Below are positions 39,602 to 48,999 of a stretch of DNA of 64,000 nt, piece after piece. The notes under the pieces are model-generated. The model was not told the origin of the DNA. It saw only the letters and a list, made by a program, of their open reading frames with translations, and searched no databases. The position numbers were made by a program, and so were the translations under genes. The stretch comes from Erwinia psidii (GTDB taxonomy: Bacteria > Pseudomonadota > Gammaproteobacteria > Enterobacterales > Enterobacteriaceae). The DNA lies in the NCBI RefSeq assembly GCF_003846135.1, contig NZ_RHHM01000003.1, positions 248,001 to 312,000 on the forward strand, read 5' to 3'. The first letter of the stretch is position 1. The number at the start of each line of letters is the position of its first letter.

Positions 39602-41017
39602 ATGACGACTATATCAACCCTGGGAATCGGCTCGGGCCTTGACTTAAGCACTATTCTGGACAACCTGGAAACGGCTGAAAAAGCCACCCTGACGCCCATT
39701 TCAACGCAGCAGACTTCTTATACTGCCAAGTTGAGCGCCTATGGCACATTAAAAAGTGCGCTGACCACCTTTCAGACAGCGAATACCACGCTGAATAATG
39801 CTGATTTATTTTCCTCAACAAAAGCAACCAGCACCACCAGCGCCGTCAGCGCCACAACAACAAGCGGTGCCGTTGCCGGTAAATACAGTATCAGCGTGTC
39901 ACAGCTGGCCACGGCCCAGACGCTGACTTCCGGCGTACAGACCACCAACTCCACCGCCATTGCCAGCTCTGACAGCACTATCACCTTGCAGAAAGCAGAT
40001 GGTTCAGCGGCGGTGAATATTTCTGTTACTGCGGCTAACTCTTCGCTGACCGGCATTCGTGATGCCATCAACAAAGCCGACGCCGGTGTGACCGCCAGCA
40101 TCATTAAAACCGGTGACGGCAGCTACCGCCTGTCGCTGAGCTCTGACGACACCGGCTCAGATAATGCGATGACCGTCGCCGTCAGTGGTGACAGCACCCT
40201 GCAAAGTTTTCTGGCCTATGACGGCACGTCAAGCAGCAATATGACCGAAAGCGTCACGGCGCAAAATGCCAAACTGACGGTGAACAACGTCGCCATCGAA
40301 AACAGCAGTAATACCATCAGTGATGCGTTGGAAGGCATCACGCTGAATCTGAGCGATGTCACCTCAGGCAACCAGAGCCTGACGATTACTAAAGATACCT
40401 CTGGGGCCTCATCTGCCATTACTAACTGGGTGAATGCCTATAACGATCTACAGGATCAGTTTTCCAATCTGACCAAATATACTGCGGTAGATGTGGGTTC
40501 TGATGCACAGGACACCAGCAACGGTGCGCTGGTGGGTGACAGCACGCTGCGCACCATCCAGTCACAGCTGAAAAGCCTGTTAACCAACGCCGCCAGTACC
40601 TCAACCTACAAATCGCTGTCACAGATTGGTATCACCAGCAACCCCTCTACAGGTGAACTGTCGGTGGACTCCACCACGCTCGACAGCGCACTGAGTTCTA
40701 ACGCTGACGGGGTGAAAGCGATGATTATCGGCGATGGCAAAACCACCGGTATTTCAACCACTATCGCCAGCAGCCTGACCGGCTGGTTATCAAGCACCGG
40801 CATTTTGCAGGCCGCGACGGATGGTGTCAGTAAAACGCTGAACAATCTGACAGATCAGTACAACACTCAGAGTACCCGTATTGACGCGATGGTTGCACGC
40901 TACAAAACCCAGTTTACCGCGCTGGACGTCCTGATGAGTAAACTCAACAGCACCAGTAGCTATCTGACTACGCAGTTCGATACGTCAAGCAGTACTTCAA
41001 GTAGTTCATCCTCATAA
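39602..41017 (+). CDS. fliD: FliD, filament cap (HAP2)
   Basis: 471 aa from the ATG at 39602 (AAGGAAAC ribosome site); an earlier in-frame start at 39578 would overlap the leader. The cap protein sits at the filament tip and folds incoming flagellin. The N-terminal TISTLGIGSGLDLSTILDNLETAE and the C-terminal coiled-coil (~405-458, LNNLTDQYNTQSTRIDAMVARYKTQF region) are typical. The last ~13 residues are almost only Ser/Thr, an odd low-complexity tail. First gene of fliDST. Confidence 0.97.
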   Translation: MTTISTLGIGSGLDLSTILDNLETAEKATLTPISTQQTSYTAKLSAYGTLKSALTTFQTANTTLNNADLFSSTKATSTTSAVSATTTSGAVAGKYSISVSQLATAQTLTSGVQTTNSTAIASSDSTITLQKADGSAAVNISVTAANSSLTGIRDAINKADAGVTASIIKTGDGSYRLSLSSDDTGSDNAMTVAVSGDSTLQSFLAYDGTSSSNMTESVTAQNAKLTVNNVAIENSSNTISDALEGITLNLSDVTSGNQSLTITKDTSGASSAITNWVNAYNDLQDQFSNLTKYTAVDVGSDAQDTSNGALVGDSTLRTIQSQLKSLLTNAASTSTYKSLSQIGITSNPSTGELSVDSTTLDSALSSNADGVKAMIIGDGKTTGISTTIASSLTGWLSSTGILQAATDGVSKTLNNLTDQYNTQSTRIDAMVARYKTQFTALDVLMSKLNSTSSYLTTQFDTSSSTSSSSSS

Positions 41018-41026
41018 GGAGACAAC

Positions 41027-41434
41027 ATGTATAGCGCACGCGGCACCAAAGCCTATGCAAAAATTGGGGTGGAAAGCGCGGTGATGAGCGCCAGCCCTGA
41101 CCAACTGGTCACTTTACTGTTTGACGGGGCGCTCAGCGCCCTCGTACGTGCCCGGTTATTTTTGCTCGATGGCAATATCGCAGGCAAAGGAGAGTCGCTC
41201 TCCAAAGCCATCAATATTATTGAAAATGGTCTTAAAAAAGGTCTGGATGAAAACAGCGGCGACACGCTTGCTGATAATCTGGCCGCCTTGTATCGCTACA
41301 TGGTGCAACGTCTGTTGCAGGCAAATCTGCACAATGACAGCGAAGCGATTCAGGAAGTCGAAACGTTGCTACGCAACATTGCCGACGCCTGGAAAGAAGT
41401 TTCAGGAACCACAGCTCTTCAGGATGCCGTTTAA
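41027..41434 (+). CDS. fliS: FliS, flagellin export chaperone
   Basis: 135 aa, all-helical cytoplasmic chaperone that binds the C-terminal D0 of flagellin and prevents early polymerisation. Family residues at the start (MYSARGTKAYAKIGVESAV) and SPDQLVTLLFDGAL are intact. An AAGGAGAC ribosome site lies 6 bases before the ATG; 9 bases separate it from fliD, and fliT follows with no gap. Confidence 0.97.
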   Translation: MYSARGTKAYAKIGVESAVMSASPDQLVTLLFDGALSALVRARLFLLDGNIAGKGESLSKAINIIENGLKKGLDENSGDTLADNLAALYRYMVQRLLQANLHNDSEAIQEVETLLRNIADAWKEVSGTTALQDAV

Positions 41435-41803
41435 ATGAATATTGCGCCGCACATGCTCACGATTTACCAACAGCTGTTAGTACTTAGTCAGACGATGCTG
41501 CGTCTTGCCAGCGAAGGTAGCTGGGAAGAATTGATCGAAATGGAAGTCGTCTATGTCAGTGCGGTGGAAAAACTGGCGGAATGCACCAGGCAAACCCCCG
41601 TTCCGATACACGTTCAGGATCAGTTACGTCCTGTTCTGCAGCATATTCTGGATAATGAAGCTGAAGTGAAAAACCTGCTGCAAGCACGGATGACCGAACT
41701 CTCATCACTGATTGGTCAGGCAAGTCGGCAGAAATCCGTTAATAAAGCCTATACCCGGGTGCAGGGAGTGGTACTGTTTCCACAAGAACCGGGCGGCATC
41801 TGA
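41435..41803 (+). CDS. fliT: FliT, FliD export chaperone and FlhDC inhibitor
   Basis: 122 aa, small helical protein. In enterics it chaperones FliD and, when free, binds FlhC to dampen early flagellar transcription. The helical plan (LTIYQQLLVLSQTMLRLASEGSWEELIEME) fits FliT. The ATG directly abuts the fliS TAA. Confidence 0.94.
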   Translation: MNIAPHMLTIYQQLLVLSQTMLRLASEGSWEELIEMEVVYVSAVEKLAECTRQTPVPIHVQDQLRPVLQHILDNEAEVKNLLQARMTELSSLIGQASRQKSVNKAYTRVQGVVLFPQEPGGI

Positions 41804-41864
41804 CAGATACCGTGGTATGAATCTTACCCATTACGTCCGACGGGCCAGCACAAGATAAAATATC

Positions 41865-41887
41865 CGCGCCGGTCCGCGCTTTTTTTA
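41865..41887 (+). terminator. fliDST terminator
   Basis: A short GCGC..GCGC stem with a 6-base loop, followed by seven T, between fliT and amyA. Confidence 0.6.
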
Positions 41888-41936
41888 CCGCCTGCATCAT
41901 ACTTCAGTCATCCCTGTTGATAACCGGAGTACGCCA

Positions 41937-43418
41937 ATGCAAAACCCCACGCTGTTGCAATTCTTCCACTGGTATTACCCCGATGGCTGCAAACTCTGGC
42001 CTGAAGCCGCGGAACGTGCAACATGGCTGGCCGAAACCGGTATCACCGATGTCTGGCTTCCGCCCGCATACAAAGGTGAATCAGGTGGCTATTCGGTTGG
42101 CTATGACACCTATGATCTCTTTGACCTTGGCGAATTCGAGCAGAAAGGCTCGCGTGCCACCAAATATGGCGATAAAGAGCAGCTGCTTGCTGCGGTCAAC
42201 GCGCTGCGCGCTGCTGGCGTTGGCGTCATCATGGATGTGGTGCTCAATCATAAAATGGGCGCTGACGAAAAAGAAAATGTGCAGGTGAATCGCGTCAATC
42301 CAGATGATCGCGAAGAAATTGCTCCCGAGGTGATCGACGCAGAAGCCTGGACCCGCTTTACCTTTCCGGTGCGCGCCGGTGCGTACTCAAAGTTTGTCTG
42401 GGATTTTAAATGCTTCAGCGGCGTTGACCATATAGAAAATCCTGATGAAAACGGCGTATTTAAAATCGTCAACGACTACACCGGCGAAGGCTGGAACGAT
42501 CAGGTAGATGATGAACTGGGCAACTTCGACTATCTGATGGGAGCCAATATTGATTTCCGTAATCATGCGGTGACCGAAGAGCTGAAGTACTGGGCGCGCT
42601 GGATGCTGGAACAGATGCCCTGCACCGGTTTCCGCCTTGACGCGGTTAAGCACATTCCCGCCTGGTTCTATAAAGAGTGGATCGATCATATTCAGCAGGT
42701 GGCAGAGCAGCCGCTGTTTATTGTGGCGGAATACTGGTCCCATGAGGTCGATAAGTTGCAACAGTATATTGACCAGGTGGACGGTAAGACCATGCTGTTC
42801 GACGCACCGTTGCAGATGAAATTCCACAACGCCTCACGCGAGGGAGCAGATTATGACCTCAGCACAATTTTCAACGATACCCTGGTCGGGGCCGATCCCT
42901 GGCATGCGGTGACGCTCGTCGCCAACCATGACACTCAGCCACTACAGTCGCTGGAAGCACCGGTAGACCCCTGGTTCAAACCGCTGGCCTACGCGCTGAT
43001 CCTGTTACGTGAACAGGGTGTACCGGCCGTGTTTTATCCCGATCTGTTTGGTGCCAGCTATGAAGATAAAGGTAACGACGGTGAAAATTATCAGATTGAA
43101 ATGCCAGTTATCCCGGAGCTGGAGGCATTGATCCGCGCCCGTCAGCTGTACGCGCACGGCGTGCAGACGGAATGGTTCGATCATGCCAACTGCGTGGCCT
43201 TCGCCCGCCGCGGCACGGAGGAATATCCCGGCTGTGTGGTGATTATGTCCAATGGTGATGAGGGTGAAAAAAGCCTGCCGCTGGGAGAGGAATTTGCCGG
43301 TAAACGCTGGCGTGATTATCTCGGACACCGTGAAGAAACCGTGTGCGCGGATGAGGAAGGCAACGCCATCTTTCACTGTAATGCCGGCAGCGTCAGCGTG
43401 TGGGTGACAGAGGCGTAA
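41937..43418 (+). CDS. amyA: AmyA, cytoplasmic alpha-amylase (GH13)
   Basis: 493 aa (E. coli 495), no signal peptide, so intracellular. The GH13 catalytic triad is complete: nucleophile Asp235 in GFRLDAVKH, acid Glu265 in IVAEYWSHE and Asp332 in VANHDTQP. The [13 protein letters not shown] block near 101 and the insert between barrel strand 3 and helix 3 are typical of the liquefying class. GGAG precedes the ATG. It has the same place after fliT in E. coli; it has no known flagellar role. Converges with yedD over a shared terminator. Confidence 0.97.
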   Translation: MQNPTLLQFFHWYYPDGCKLWPEAAERATWLAETGITDVWLPPAYKGESGGYSVGYDTYDLFDLGEFEQKGSRATKYGDKEQLLAAVNALRAAGVGVIMDVVLNHKMGADEKENVQVNRVNPDDREEIAPEVIDAEAWTRFTFPVRAGAYSKFVWDFKCFSGVDHIENPDENGVFKIVNDYTGEGWNDQVDDELGNFDYLMGANIDFRNHAVTEELKYWARWMLEQMPCTGFRLDAVKHIPAWFYKEWIDHIQQVAEQPLFIVAEYWSHEVDKLQQYIDQVDGKTMLFDAPLQMKFHNASREGADYDLSTIFNDTLVGADPWHAVTLVANHDTQPLQSLEAPVDPWFKPLAYALILLREQGVPAVFYPDLFGASYEDKGNDGENYQIEMPVIPELEALIRARQLYAHGVQTEWFDHANCVAFARRGTEEYPGCVVIMSNGDEGEKSLPLGEEFAGKRWRDYLGHREETVCADEEGNAIFHCNAGSVSVWVTEA

Positions 43419-43422
43419 CGCA

Positions 43423-43453
43423 AAAGCCGTGCAGATCTTTGCTGCACGGCTTT
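43423..43453. terminator. Bidirectional terminator between amyA and yedD
   Basis: A perfect 12-bp stem (43423-43434 with 43442-43453) with a 7-base loop and A/T at both outer ends; it serves both converging genes. Confidence 0.85.
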
Positions 43454-43462
43454 ACGCCGGTA

Positions 43463-43945
43463 TCAAAACTTACTGTTTTTCAGCGTTGATTTATGGTGTG
43501 ATTTGCCCCCGGTGGACGCCGCGTTGGCAGGTGACGCCACCGGCCTGTCGCCCAGATGCTTCAGCGCGTCCTGGCATTCCGCAGTGGGCTGGTTAACCTT
43601 TTGCATCACCAGTTTGTCGTAATACAGCGTTGCGCCTTCCGACTCCAGCGTCATTACCCGCGACTCATTATTCACATTGACCCAATCACCGCTGAACTGC
43701 GTGATTTTACCTGGCTTGGCGATCACCCGCTGCCACTGACGGCAATCCAGCGTGTCTCCGCTGGCATTGATTATCAGGCTGGCCACCGCCTCCTTACTCA
43801 CCAGGCCTTTCTGTGGCCCGACCGTCTGCCAGTTTCCCTCCAGACTGGCGGGCGGCGGCGTTTTCACAGCGCTCTGGTAATTGGGTATCCGGGCACAGCC
43901 AGACAGAGCCACCGCAACGGCGGCAGCTAACATCCACTTTTTCAT
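43463..43945 (-). CDS. yedD: YedD-family lipoprotein
   Basis: 160 aa. A lipoprotein signal peptide ends in the lipobox LSGC, so it is probably anchored to the periplasmic face of a membrane. The body matches E. coli YedD (GNWQTVGPQKGLVSKEAVASL, GDTLDCRQWQRVIAKPGK, PTAECQDAL). It is longer than E. coli YedD (137) through a polar Ser/Lys-rich C-terminal tail. Function unknown in all species. Position after amyA is conserved. Confidence 0.92.
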   Translation of the reverse strand: MKKWMLAAAVAVALSGCARIPNYQSAVKTPPPASLEGNWQTVGPQKGLVSKEAVASLIINASGDTLDCRQWQRVIAKPGKITQFSGDWVNVNNESRVMTLESEGATLYYDKLVMQKVNQPTAECQDALKHLGDRPVASPANAASTGGKSHHKSTLKNSKF

Positions 43946-44084
43946 TTTCCGTTCCTGACTCGTCGACCAGGCGCTAACTTATAATGTCTTCAGAGCCACC
44001 GCAAGCAAGATGGTGGTACGGCCGCTTTTCACTTTGGCCTGGCTGGGGGTAAACTGACGGGTATCTTTCTGTGCAGGACCCGTT

Positions 44085-44408
44085 ATGAAAACTATCGAAG
44101 CCTATTACGCCATCGCGAAACGTCTTTTCCTTGAGGCGCATCCTGAAATAAAAGCCGCCATCGCCGACCTGAGCGAGGAGGATGCAGCAACATCAGGTAT
44201 GAGTCTGCCACAGTTGCAGGCAATGCAGACCGATCGCGCCTACTGCGCATTTACCCGTGAGAAAAAGCTGGATGGCATGCTGTTCGCCATTCAGCTGGCG
44301 GAACCTGATAAAGCGGTAGCGGCACAGGCCATTGAGACTTATTTACACCAACACGCTGCCGCCCTGGGAATGAGCTGGGAAGCGTTCTGCATCAAAAACG
44401 AACTCTAG
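44085..44408 (+). CDS. Small hypothetical protein (107 aa)
   Basis: Soluble, helical, no signal. Starts MKTIEAYYAIAKRLF; ends LGMSWEAFCIKNEL. It has an AGGA ribosome site and good codon use. It resembles a family of ~100-aa enterobacterial proteins annotated only as DUF (possibly DUF6388), but I am not sure of the match. No operon partner. Confidence 0.7.
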   Translation: MKTIEAYYAIAKRLFLEAHPEIKAAIADLSEEDAATSGMSLPQLQAMQTDRAYCAFTREKKLDGMLFAIQLAEPDKAVAAQAIETYLHQHAAALGMSWEAFCIKNEL

Positions 44409-44641
44409 ACCACCCTGCTTCTGATTTGCCCCGGTCACCGCTGAAAACAGGCGGTGACGTACCTGCCATCACATCAGCGACAGATAACATCACAGAGCAT
44501 TGCTTTATGTCATTTGGTCACGTATGTTAAGAAATTATTAATTTGTATCCCTGTACTGAGCCGTTAATCTGGCTGCCTTGCGCCGTTCAGAGTTAACTAA
44601 CCACCCCCTTTATTTGCCCTGAAAGAACTCTGAGCAGCTAA

Positions 44642-46036
44642 ATGCAACAACATAGATATAAGTTCGTTCAGGTAATATTGTTTTTTTTCCTGTCATTCGC
44701 CTTAACCATCCTGGGACACCTCTGTTACTCTGATAACTGTACCAGTCTTTTCTGGCCTGCTAACGCTGTACTCACCGGATTATTGATCCGTTTTCCACAG
44801 CTGGACTATCGGCTTATTTTACCGGCGATTTATCCCGGGCTGGTTGTGGGAAACATCCTTAACGGCGTCCCGTTACTGTCTTCCATACAATACGATGTCG
44901 CCAATATGGCTTTTATTGTTACGGCATACGCGGTGTTGCTGTCGACACATCTGACCCAGCCTTACCCGCGTCGCCTGCGCGCCTTAATCAGGGTTTTTCC
45001 TGCATCGTTGATTGCGGCAGCGGTCTGCGCTGGCATCGGCAGTAATATCAGCCAGGTGCCCCTTCACAGCGATCTCACCAGGATTTGGCTTATCTGGTTC
45101 TGCGAACAGCTTTCAACCGCTATTATGCTGCTACCGTTGGTCATCACCCTGCCACGCCGCCATGAACTGCCCCAGCTGTTTCACGATCTGAAAACTTCGC
45201 CGCTCTTACCGCTGGTGTTGTTGGTTATATGCACGGTGACAGGTATGCGAATTGGCGGAAGCAGTAACCTGTTGTTCCCGTTGCCCGCGCTGATGTGGTG
45301 TGCCATCAGCTATCCGATCTTCTTTACCTGTTTGCTGACGATGATCACAGGCATAAGTGAAATCGTGCTGGTTGCCAGTACTCTGCTGAATATTCAGGAA
45401 ACGGATGGCATTTTCCGTATTGAGAGTCTTGCTCCTGTCCGGCTTGGGATGGCGGCGATGGCCATCAGTCCGCTGATTGTGGCACTGAGCACCACCGCAA
45501 ACAAAAAGCTGGTAGCCCGGATCACCCGGCGTGCAGATTATGATTTCCTCACCGGGGCGCTGACCCGCAGTGGGCTGTCATCCCGGCTTGATGCGATAAT
45601 GGCCCGCAGTGACAGACAGGGCGTGTTCTGTGGCGCCGTATTCATTATTGATATCGACCACTTCAAAAAAATCAATGATAACTGGGGCCATGCCGCCGGA
45701 GATTATGTCCTGGCGAAAACCGTAGAGCGTATCCGTCAGTCTCTGCAACCTGGTGCGATCATCAGCCGGATGGGCGGTGAAGAGTTCCTGGTGCTGATGA
45801 ACGGTATTTCAAGACCACGCGCTTATCTGATCGCAGAGCGCCTGCGACTCAATATCGAGAAGCATTCACTGGCCCTTAACGGAGAAGATCTGAGTGTCAC
45901 CATCAGTATTGGCACCAGCATGCTGAACAATACGCATGACGGCAGCCTGGATGCCTCGATCAACGAGGCGGATGAACAGCTTTACATTGCCAAAAGCAGC
46001 GGCAGAAACCGTGTCAGCCCTGAATTTGTGTTTTAA
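44642..46036 (+). CDS. MASE1-type membrane diguanylate cyclase (GGDEF)
   Basis: 464 aa. Residues ~8-285 form a multi-helix MASE1-like sensor with the family's FWPANAVLTGLLIRFP block. The GGDEF domain (~300-460) has DFLTGALTR, IIDIDHFKKINDNWGHAAGD and the active-site GGEEF at 378-382, all consistent with making c-di-GMP. The RxxD inhibitory I-site, five residues before GGEEF in many cyclases, is replaced by QPGA, so product inhibition may be lost. The gene lies inside the flagellar region, where c-di-GMP would act against motility. It differs from E. coli dgcQ found in this area, which has a CHASE7 domain. Confidence 0.93.
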   Translation: MQQHRYKFVQVILFFFLSFALTILGHLCYSDNCTSLFWPANAVLTGLLIRFPQLDYRLILPAIYPGLVVGNILNGVPLLSSIQYDVANMAFIVTAYAVLLSTHLTQPYPRRLRALIRVFPASLIAAAVCAGIGSNISQVPLHSDLTRIWLIWFCEQLSTAIMLLPLVITLPRRHELPQLFHDLKTSPLLPLVLLVICTVTGMRIGGSSNLLFPLPALMWCAISYPIFFTCLLTMITGISEIVLVASTLLNIQETDGIFRIESLAPVRLGMAAMAISPLIVALSTTANKKLVARITRRADYDFLTGALTRSGLSSRLDAIMARSDRQGVFCGAVFIIDIDHFKKINDNWGHAAGDYVLAKTVERIRQSLQPGAIISRMGGEEFLVLMNGISRPRAYLIAERLRLNIEKHSLALNGEDLSVTISIGTSMLNNTHDGSLDASINEADEQLYIAKSSGRNRVSPEFVF

Positions 46037-46056
46037 ACCCTGCTAATCTGATACGC

Positions 46057-46083
46057 CCCGCCATCATGCCTTGTGTTGGCGGG
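46057..46083 (+). terminator. Weak hairpin after the cyclase gene
   Basis: 7-bp stem CCCGCCA (46057-46063) / TGGCGGG (46077-46083) 20 bases after the stop, with no T-run. Confidence 0.3.
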
Positions 46084-46252
46084 CCATACCTGCTGACGAA
46101 CAACTGCCGCTAATTTGCTCTGCATCAAGAAAAACGGAATGGCAACCTGATTCAAAAAGCGGTTGAGTATTTGTTTACCGTTCCCTCGTTATATTCACTT
46201 CAGAAAATAAAGCAGTGCCGGACCACTTTCTTTCAATGAGGTTTAATATCCC

Positions 46253-46414
46253 ATGACTAACAGATTATCTGTACAGGAAAGCAATATCAGATTATATAGT
46301 AAAACACCCCGTAAAAACGTCAGACAACTGGCCTGGATAACCGTATTGACCTTCTCAGGCTGCGTGTGGTTTTTTGCGGCAACGGTACTGTTTTTATATT
46401 ACTGCAACGGCTGA
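46253..46414 (+). CDS. 53-aa single-span membrane peptide
   Basis: A short gene easily missed. The ATG at 46253 follows a GAGG site about 11 bases upstream and reads 53 codons to a TGA at 46412. The N-terminal half is polar and basic (KTPRKNVRQ near 18-26). The second half is one hydrophobic helix (WITVLTFSGCVWFFAATVLF), ending in a Cys-Asn-Gly tail. Basic residues before the helix predict N-in, C-out topology in the inner membrane. It resembles the YmiA-type small membrane proteins of enterics (basic-W-x-helix), with low certainty. Confidence 0.6.
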   Translation: MTNRLSVQESNIRLYSKTPRKNVRQLAWITVLTFSGCVWFFAATVLFLYYCNG

Positions 46415-47291
46415 AAACGATCCCGCCGCATAATATAATGCCGAATGTCGTCAGGTCAGCCTTCCCTAATTTAAGCCGTTACTTGTTCTGATATGCTGTT
46501 ACGCTGAGTGAAGCTGGTTTACTTTAACGGAGTAAGTTTTAATTAAATGTATTTAGTTACTGATTAATGTTATCAATCAGATTTATTCAAGACAGTTATA
46601 TTCAGCGTGTTATTTGAATTTCCAAAACGGAGAGATATTTTCATCAGCCTTGCCGGGTCTGCAGATATTTTTCAGCCATTTTCTGTTGTGCTAACAGTGA
46701 AACTACCGGTTTCTGTCGCTGCCCTCACCTACAGAGACGTGGGCATACAGACAACAAACCCGCTATCCTCGGCGGACAGGACATTTTCAGCCAGCGGTTA
46801 ACTCAACCGGCACGTTCATCAGATAACCAGACGCCGTTTTGTCAGTATGACAACCTTACCGATACCCTGTTGATCAACCGATGGCGGGTTCTGTTACCCC
46901 TACGACCTTAACGGTGCTAACCGGATATAACACCAGTGTACTTCACGAAGCGACTACTTATCTTGCAATCGTGTTAACCATGCCGGGAAGAGTATGCTGC
47001 TGTCTTTTTTTTACGCTATCGAGAAAATCCTCATCTGTACCATCTGAATATCTGGCACTGAGCAAAAGTTCTTCTGGCCTTTATTAAACAAAGCCATCAG
47101 CCTGCCAGGGACAACCTTGTCCGATAATTTGTACCATGTATTTATCGTGACCAGATTACTAACATAACGTTATCAAAAAACTTAACATACACATTCAGGT
47201 AATATCATCACAACATCGGCTCCACGTGCTGTTTTCGTTTGCCTCTGACATTGAAAAAATGCTATAAAACGCCATTGCTCAAACAGGATCC
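46415..47291. other. Intergenic region before the second glycan gene set
   Basis: About 880 bases without a supported gene; two short readings (46607-46801 and 46881-47087) lack motifs and ribosome sites. Close to the next gene a sigma-70-like pair TTGCCT (about 47238) and TATAAA 18 bases further downstream could be its promoter. Confidence 0.4.
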
Positions 47292-48578
47292 ATGGCCATG
47301 CCCAGAGTTAAGTCCCTTTCAAAAAAACTGGCTGTAAAACTTTATCTGGATACTCACTTCACTGTCAGTTCGCTTGCTGAAACTTTCAGAACTAAACGTA
47401 AGTCCAACCTCATACATGAAAACAGACAGCCGGCAGAACTGGTTGTTGTTATGGCATTGTACGAGAAGGGTTTGTTACGTAAAGACGTTGAAAAATTTCT
47501 CACTGCATTGAAGAAAAAGGGAGCAATGATTATTGCTGCCAATACCTCTGCACTGGCTAAAGCGGAAACAGAAAGGGTATCTCATCTTATTGATGTCTAC
47601 ATTGAAAGAGATAATCTTGGCCGTGATTTTGGCAGCTATAAAGAATGTTTCGACTATTTTTATCAAAATAAAATAAATCAACACTGCAAACGTCTGATCA
47701 TCTGCAACGACAGCGTATTTTACAGTACTGATGGTCTGGATGTTTTTATTGAAGAAATGGTTAAAACCGAAAAAAATGTACTGGGTGCAACTGAAAACCA
47801 TGATATCGAAAGGCATCTCGGCTCTTTTTTTATCAGTGTCTCAGAAAAAGTTGTAAACAGTAAAAAGTTTATTGATTACTGGTCAAATTATAAGAAAACC
47901 AACGTTCGACCAAAAATAATAAAAAATGGTGAATTAGGTCTATCCAGAGTGCTTAAATCGCTTAGCTGTGGCGACGATGATTTTGTTTCACTTTACAACG
48001 CTCATAGTATTGAAAAGCAGACAACAAACATTCGCGATATTATCAAATTAATCAGTCTGATGAGAGATGGCGATGCTTTCTCTGGCTCATCGATAAGCCT
48101 TCAGGACAGGTTCTGCGAAAATATAGTGATTGATTCCTATTTCAAAAAATATATGAAAGGGATCCTGATTCTTAAACATAAAAATTATTACCTTAATGAA
48201 GATTACTATAACGACGAAATGGATAACGGTTCTCATTTCATCAGCTTTCTGGAATGGCTGGATCATTTAGCCGTACCGGGGTCAGAGCCGAGCAAAGATT
48301 TGGTTACTGCGTTAAAAAGCGTTTGCATTGAGTTAATTGTCCAGGGTTCGCAGATACATCTTAATGGACTGGTTTTCAGGAAAATGGGACTGCCTATTAT
48401 AAAACTTGATCTGTTGTACAGATGCGCTTACAGCATGTTTGACATCATCAGGCTTAGTGAATTGATATCGGATGGGCAGGAAGCTGAAGAGTTCAAAAAG
48501 ATTATCTTTGCAAGACCAGCCGGAAAGAACTTCCATTTTGGTTTTAAAAAACTCGCATTCAAACACGGTTATATTTAG
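47292..48578 (+). CDS. RgpF-family (rhamnan synthesis F) glycan protein
   Basis: 428 aa. The N-terminal half shows the RgpF family pattern: LVVVMALYEKG, then IERDNLGRDFGSYKECFDYF (near 110-130) and the LIICNDSVFYS strand (near 137-147), then LGATENHDIERHLGSFF. These proteins take part in rhamnose-rich polysaccharide assembly as glycosyltransferase-like enzymes. The C-terminal part (~260-428) is unassigned. AGGA precedes the ATG. It is more AT-rich than the flagellar genes around it. It probably works with the glycosyltransferase at 49000, although a terminator separates them. Confidence 0.85.
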   Translation: MAMPRVKSLSKKLAVKLYLDTHFTVSSLAETFRTKRKSNLIHENRQPAELVVVMALYEKGLLRKDVEKFLTALKKKGAMIIAANTSALAKAETERVSHLIDVYIERDNLGRDFGSYKECFDYFYQNKINQHCKRLIICNDSVFYSTDGLDVFIEEMVKTEKNVLGATENHDIERHLGSFFISVSEKVVNSKKFIDYWSNYKKTNVRPKIIKNGELGLSRVLKSLSCGDDDFVSLYNAHSIEKQTTNIRDIIKLISLMRDGDAFSGSSISLQDRFCENIVIDSYFKKYMKGILILKHKNYYLNEDYYNDEMDNGSHFISFLEWLDHLAVPGSEPSKDLVTALKSVCIELIVQGSQIHLNGLVFRKMGLPIIKLDLLYRCAYSMFDIIRLSELISDGQEAEEFKKIIFARPAGKNFHFGFKKLAFKHGYI

Positions 48579-48587
48579 CTGGTAGCA

Positions 48588-48622
48588 GCAAAACGCTGGT
48601 ATCATCATGCGTTTTGCTTTTT
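48588..48622 (+). terminator. Terminator after the RgpF-family gene
   Basis: Perfect 9-bp stem GCAAAACGC / GCGTTTTGC with a 12-base loop and five T, 10 bases after the stop. Confidence 0.88.
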
Positions 48623-48999
48623 AGCCATTCGCCACTGCAATTGAGATCGGCATCAAAACGATCGCCGATTACACCACTTATCGTCTTCCCCGCCATTGAC
48701 CGTCACCCGCTTTAGCCACCGCCGTTAATCAGCGTCATCACCTTACCTTATTTGGACTTAACCCTGTTACAGCGGCAGGCTGCTACGCCATTGCCAGACC
48801 TCACCGTTTGTGATGCCACCTTCTCTCTTCAGAATGCTGTCTGACAGTGAATACCCCTGCCTCAGGGTAAGACAGAGGTGGGCGAATCCAACAATCGGGC
48901 CACTTATGAATGTATTTAATGTTCTGTATGTTAAATCTGTCTTAAGTTGATATAGTTACGTTACTCTCGTTTTTTTCAACTTTGTTATTGAGCCAAATT
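48623..48999. other. Intergenic region
   Basis: About 380 bases with no open frame of note; it must contain the promoter of the glycosyltransferase at 49000. Confidence 0.35.

Noticed and set aside
47118-47126. CCGATAA sequence upstream of the RgpF-like gene as a sigma-28 promoter
   Set aside because: No TAAA-type -35 box at the required 11-base spacing.
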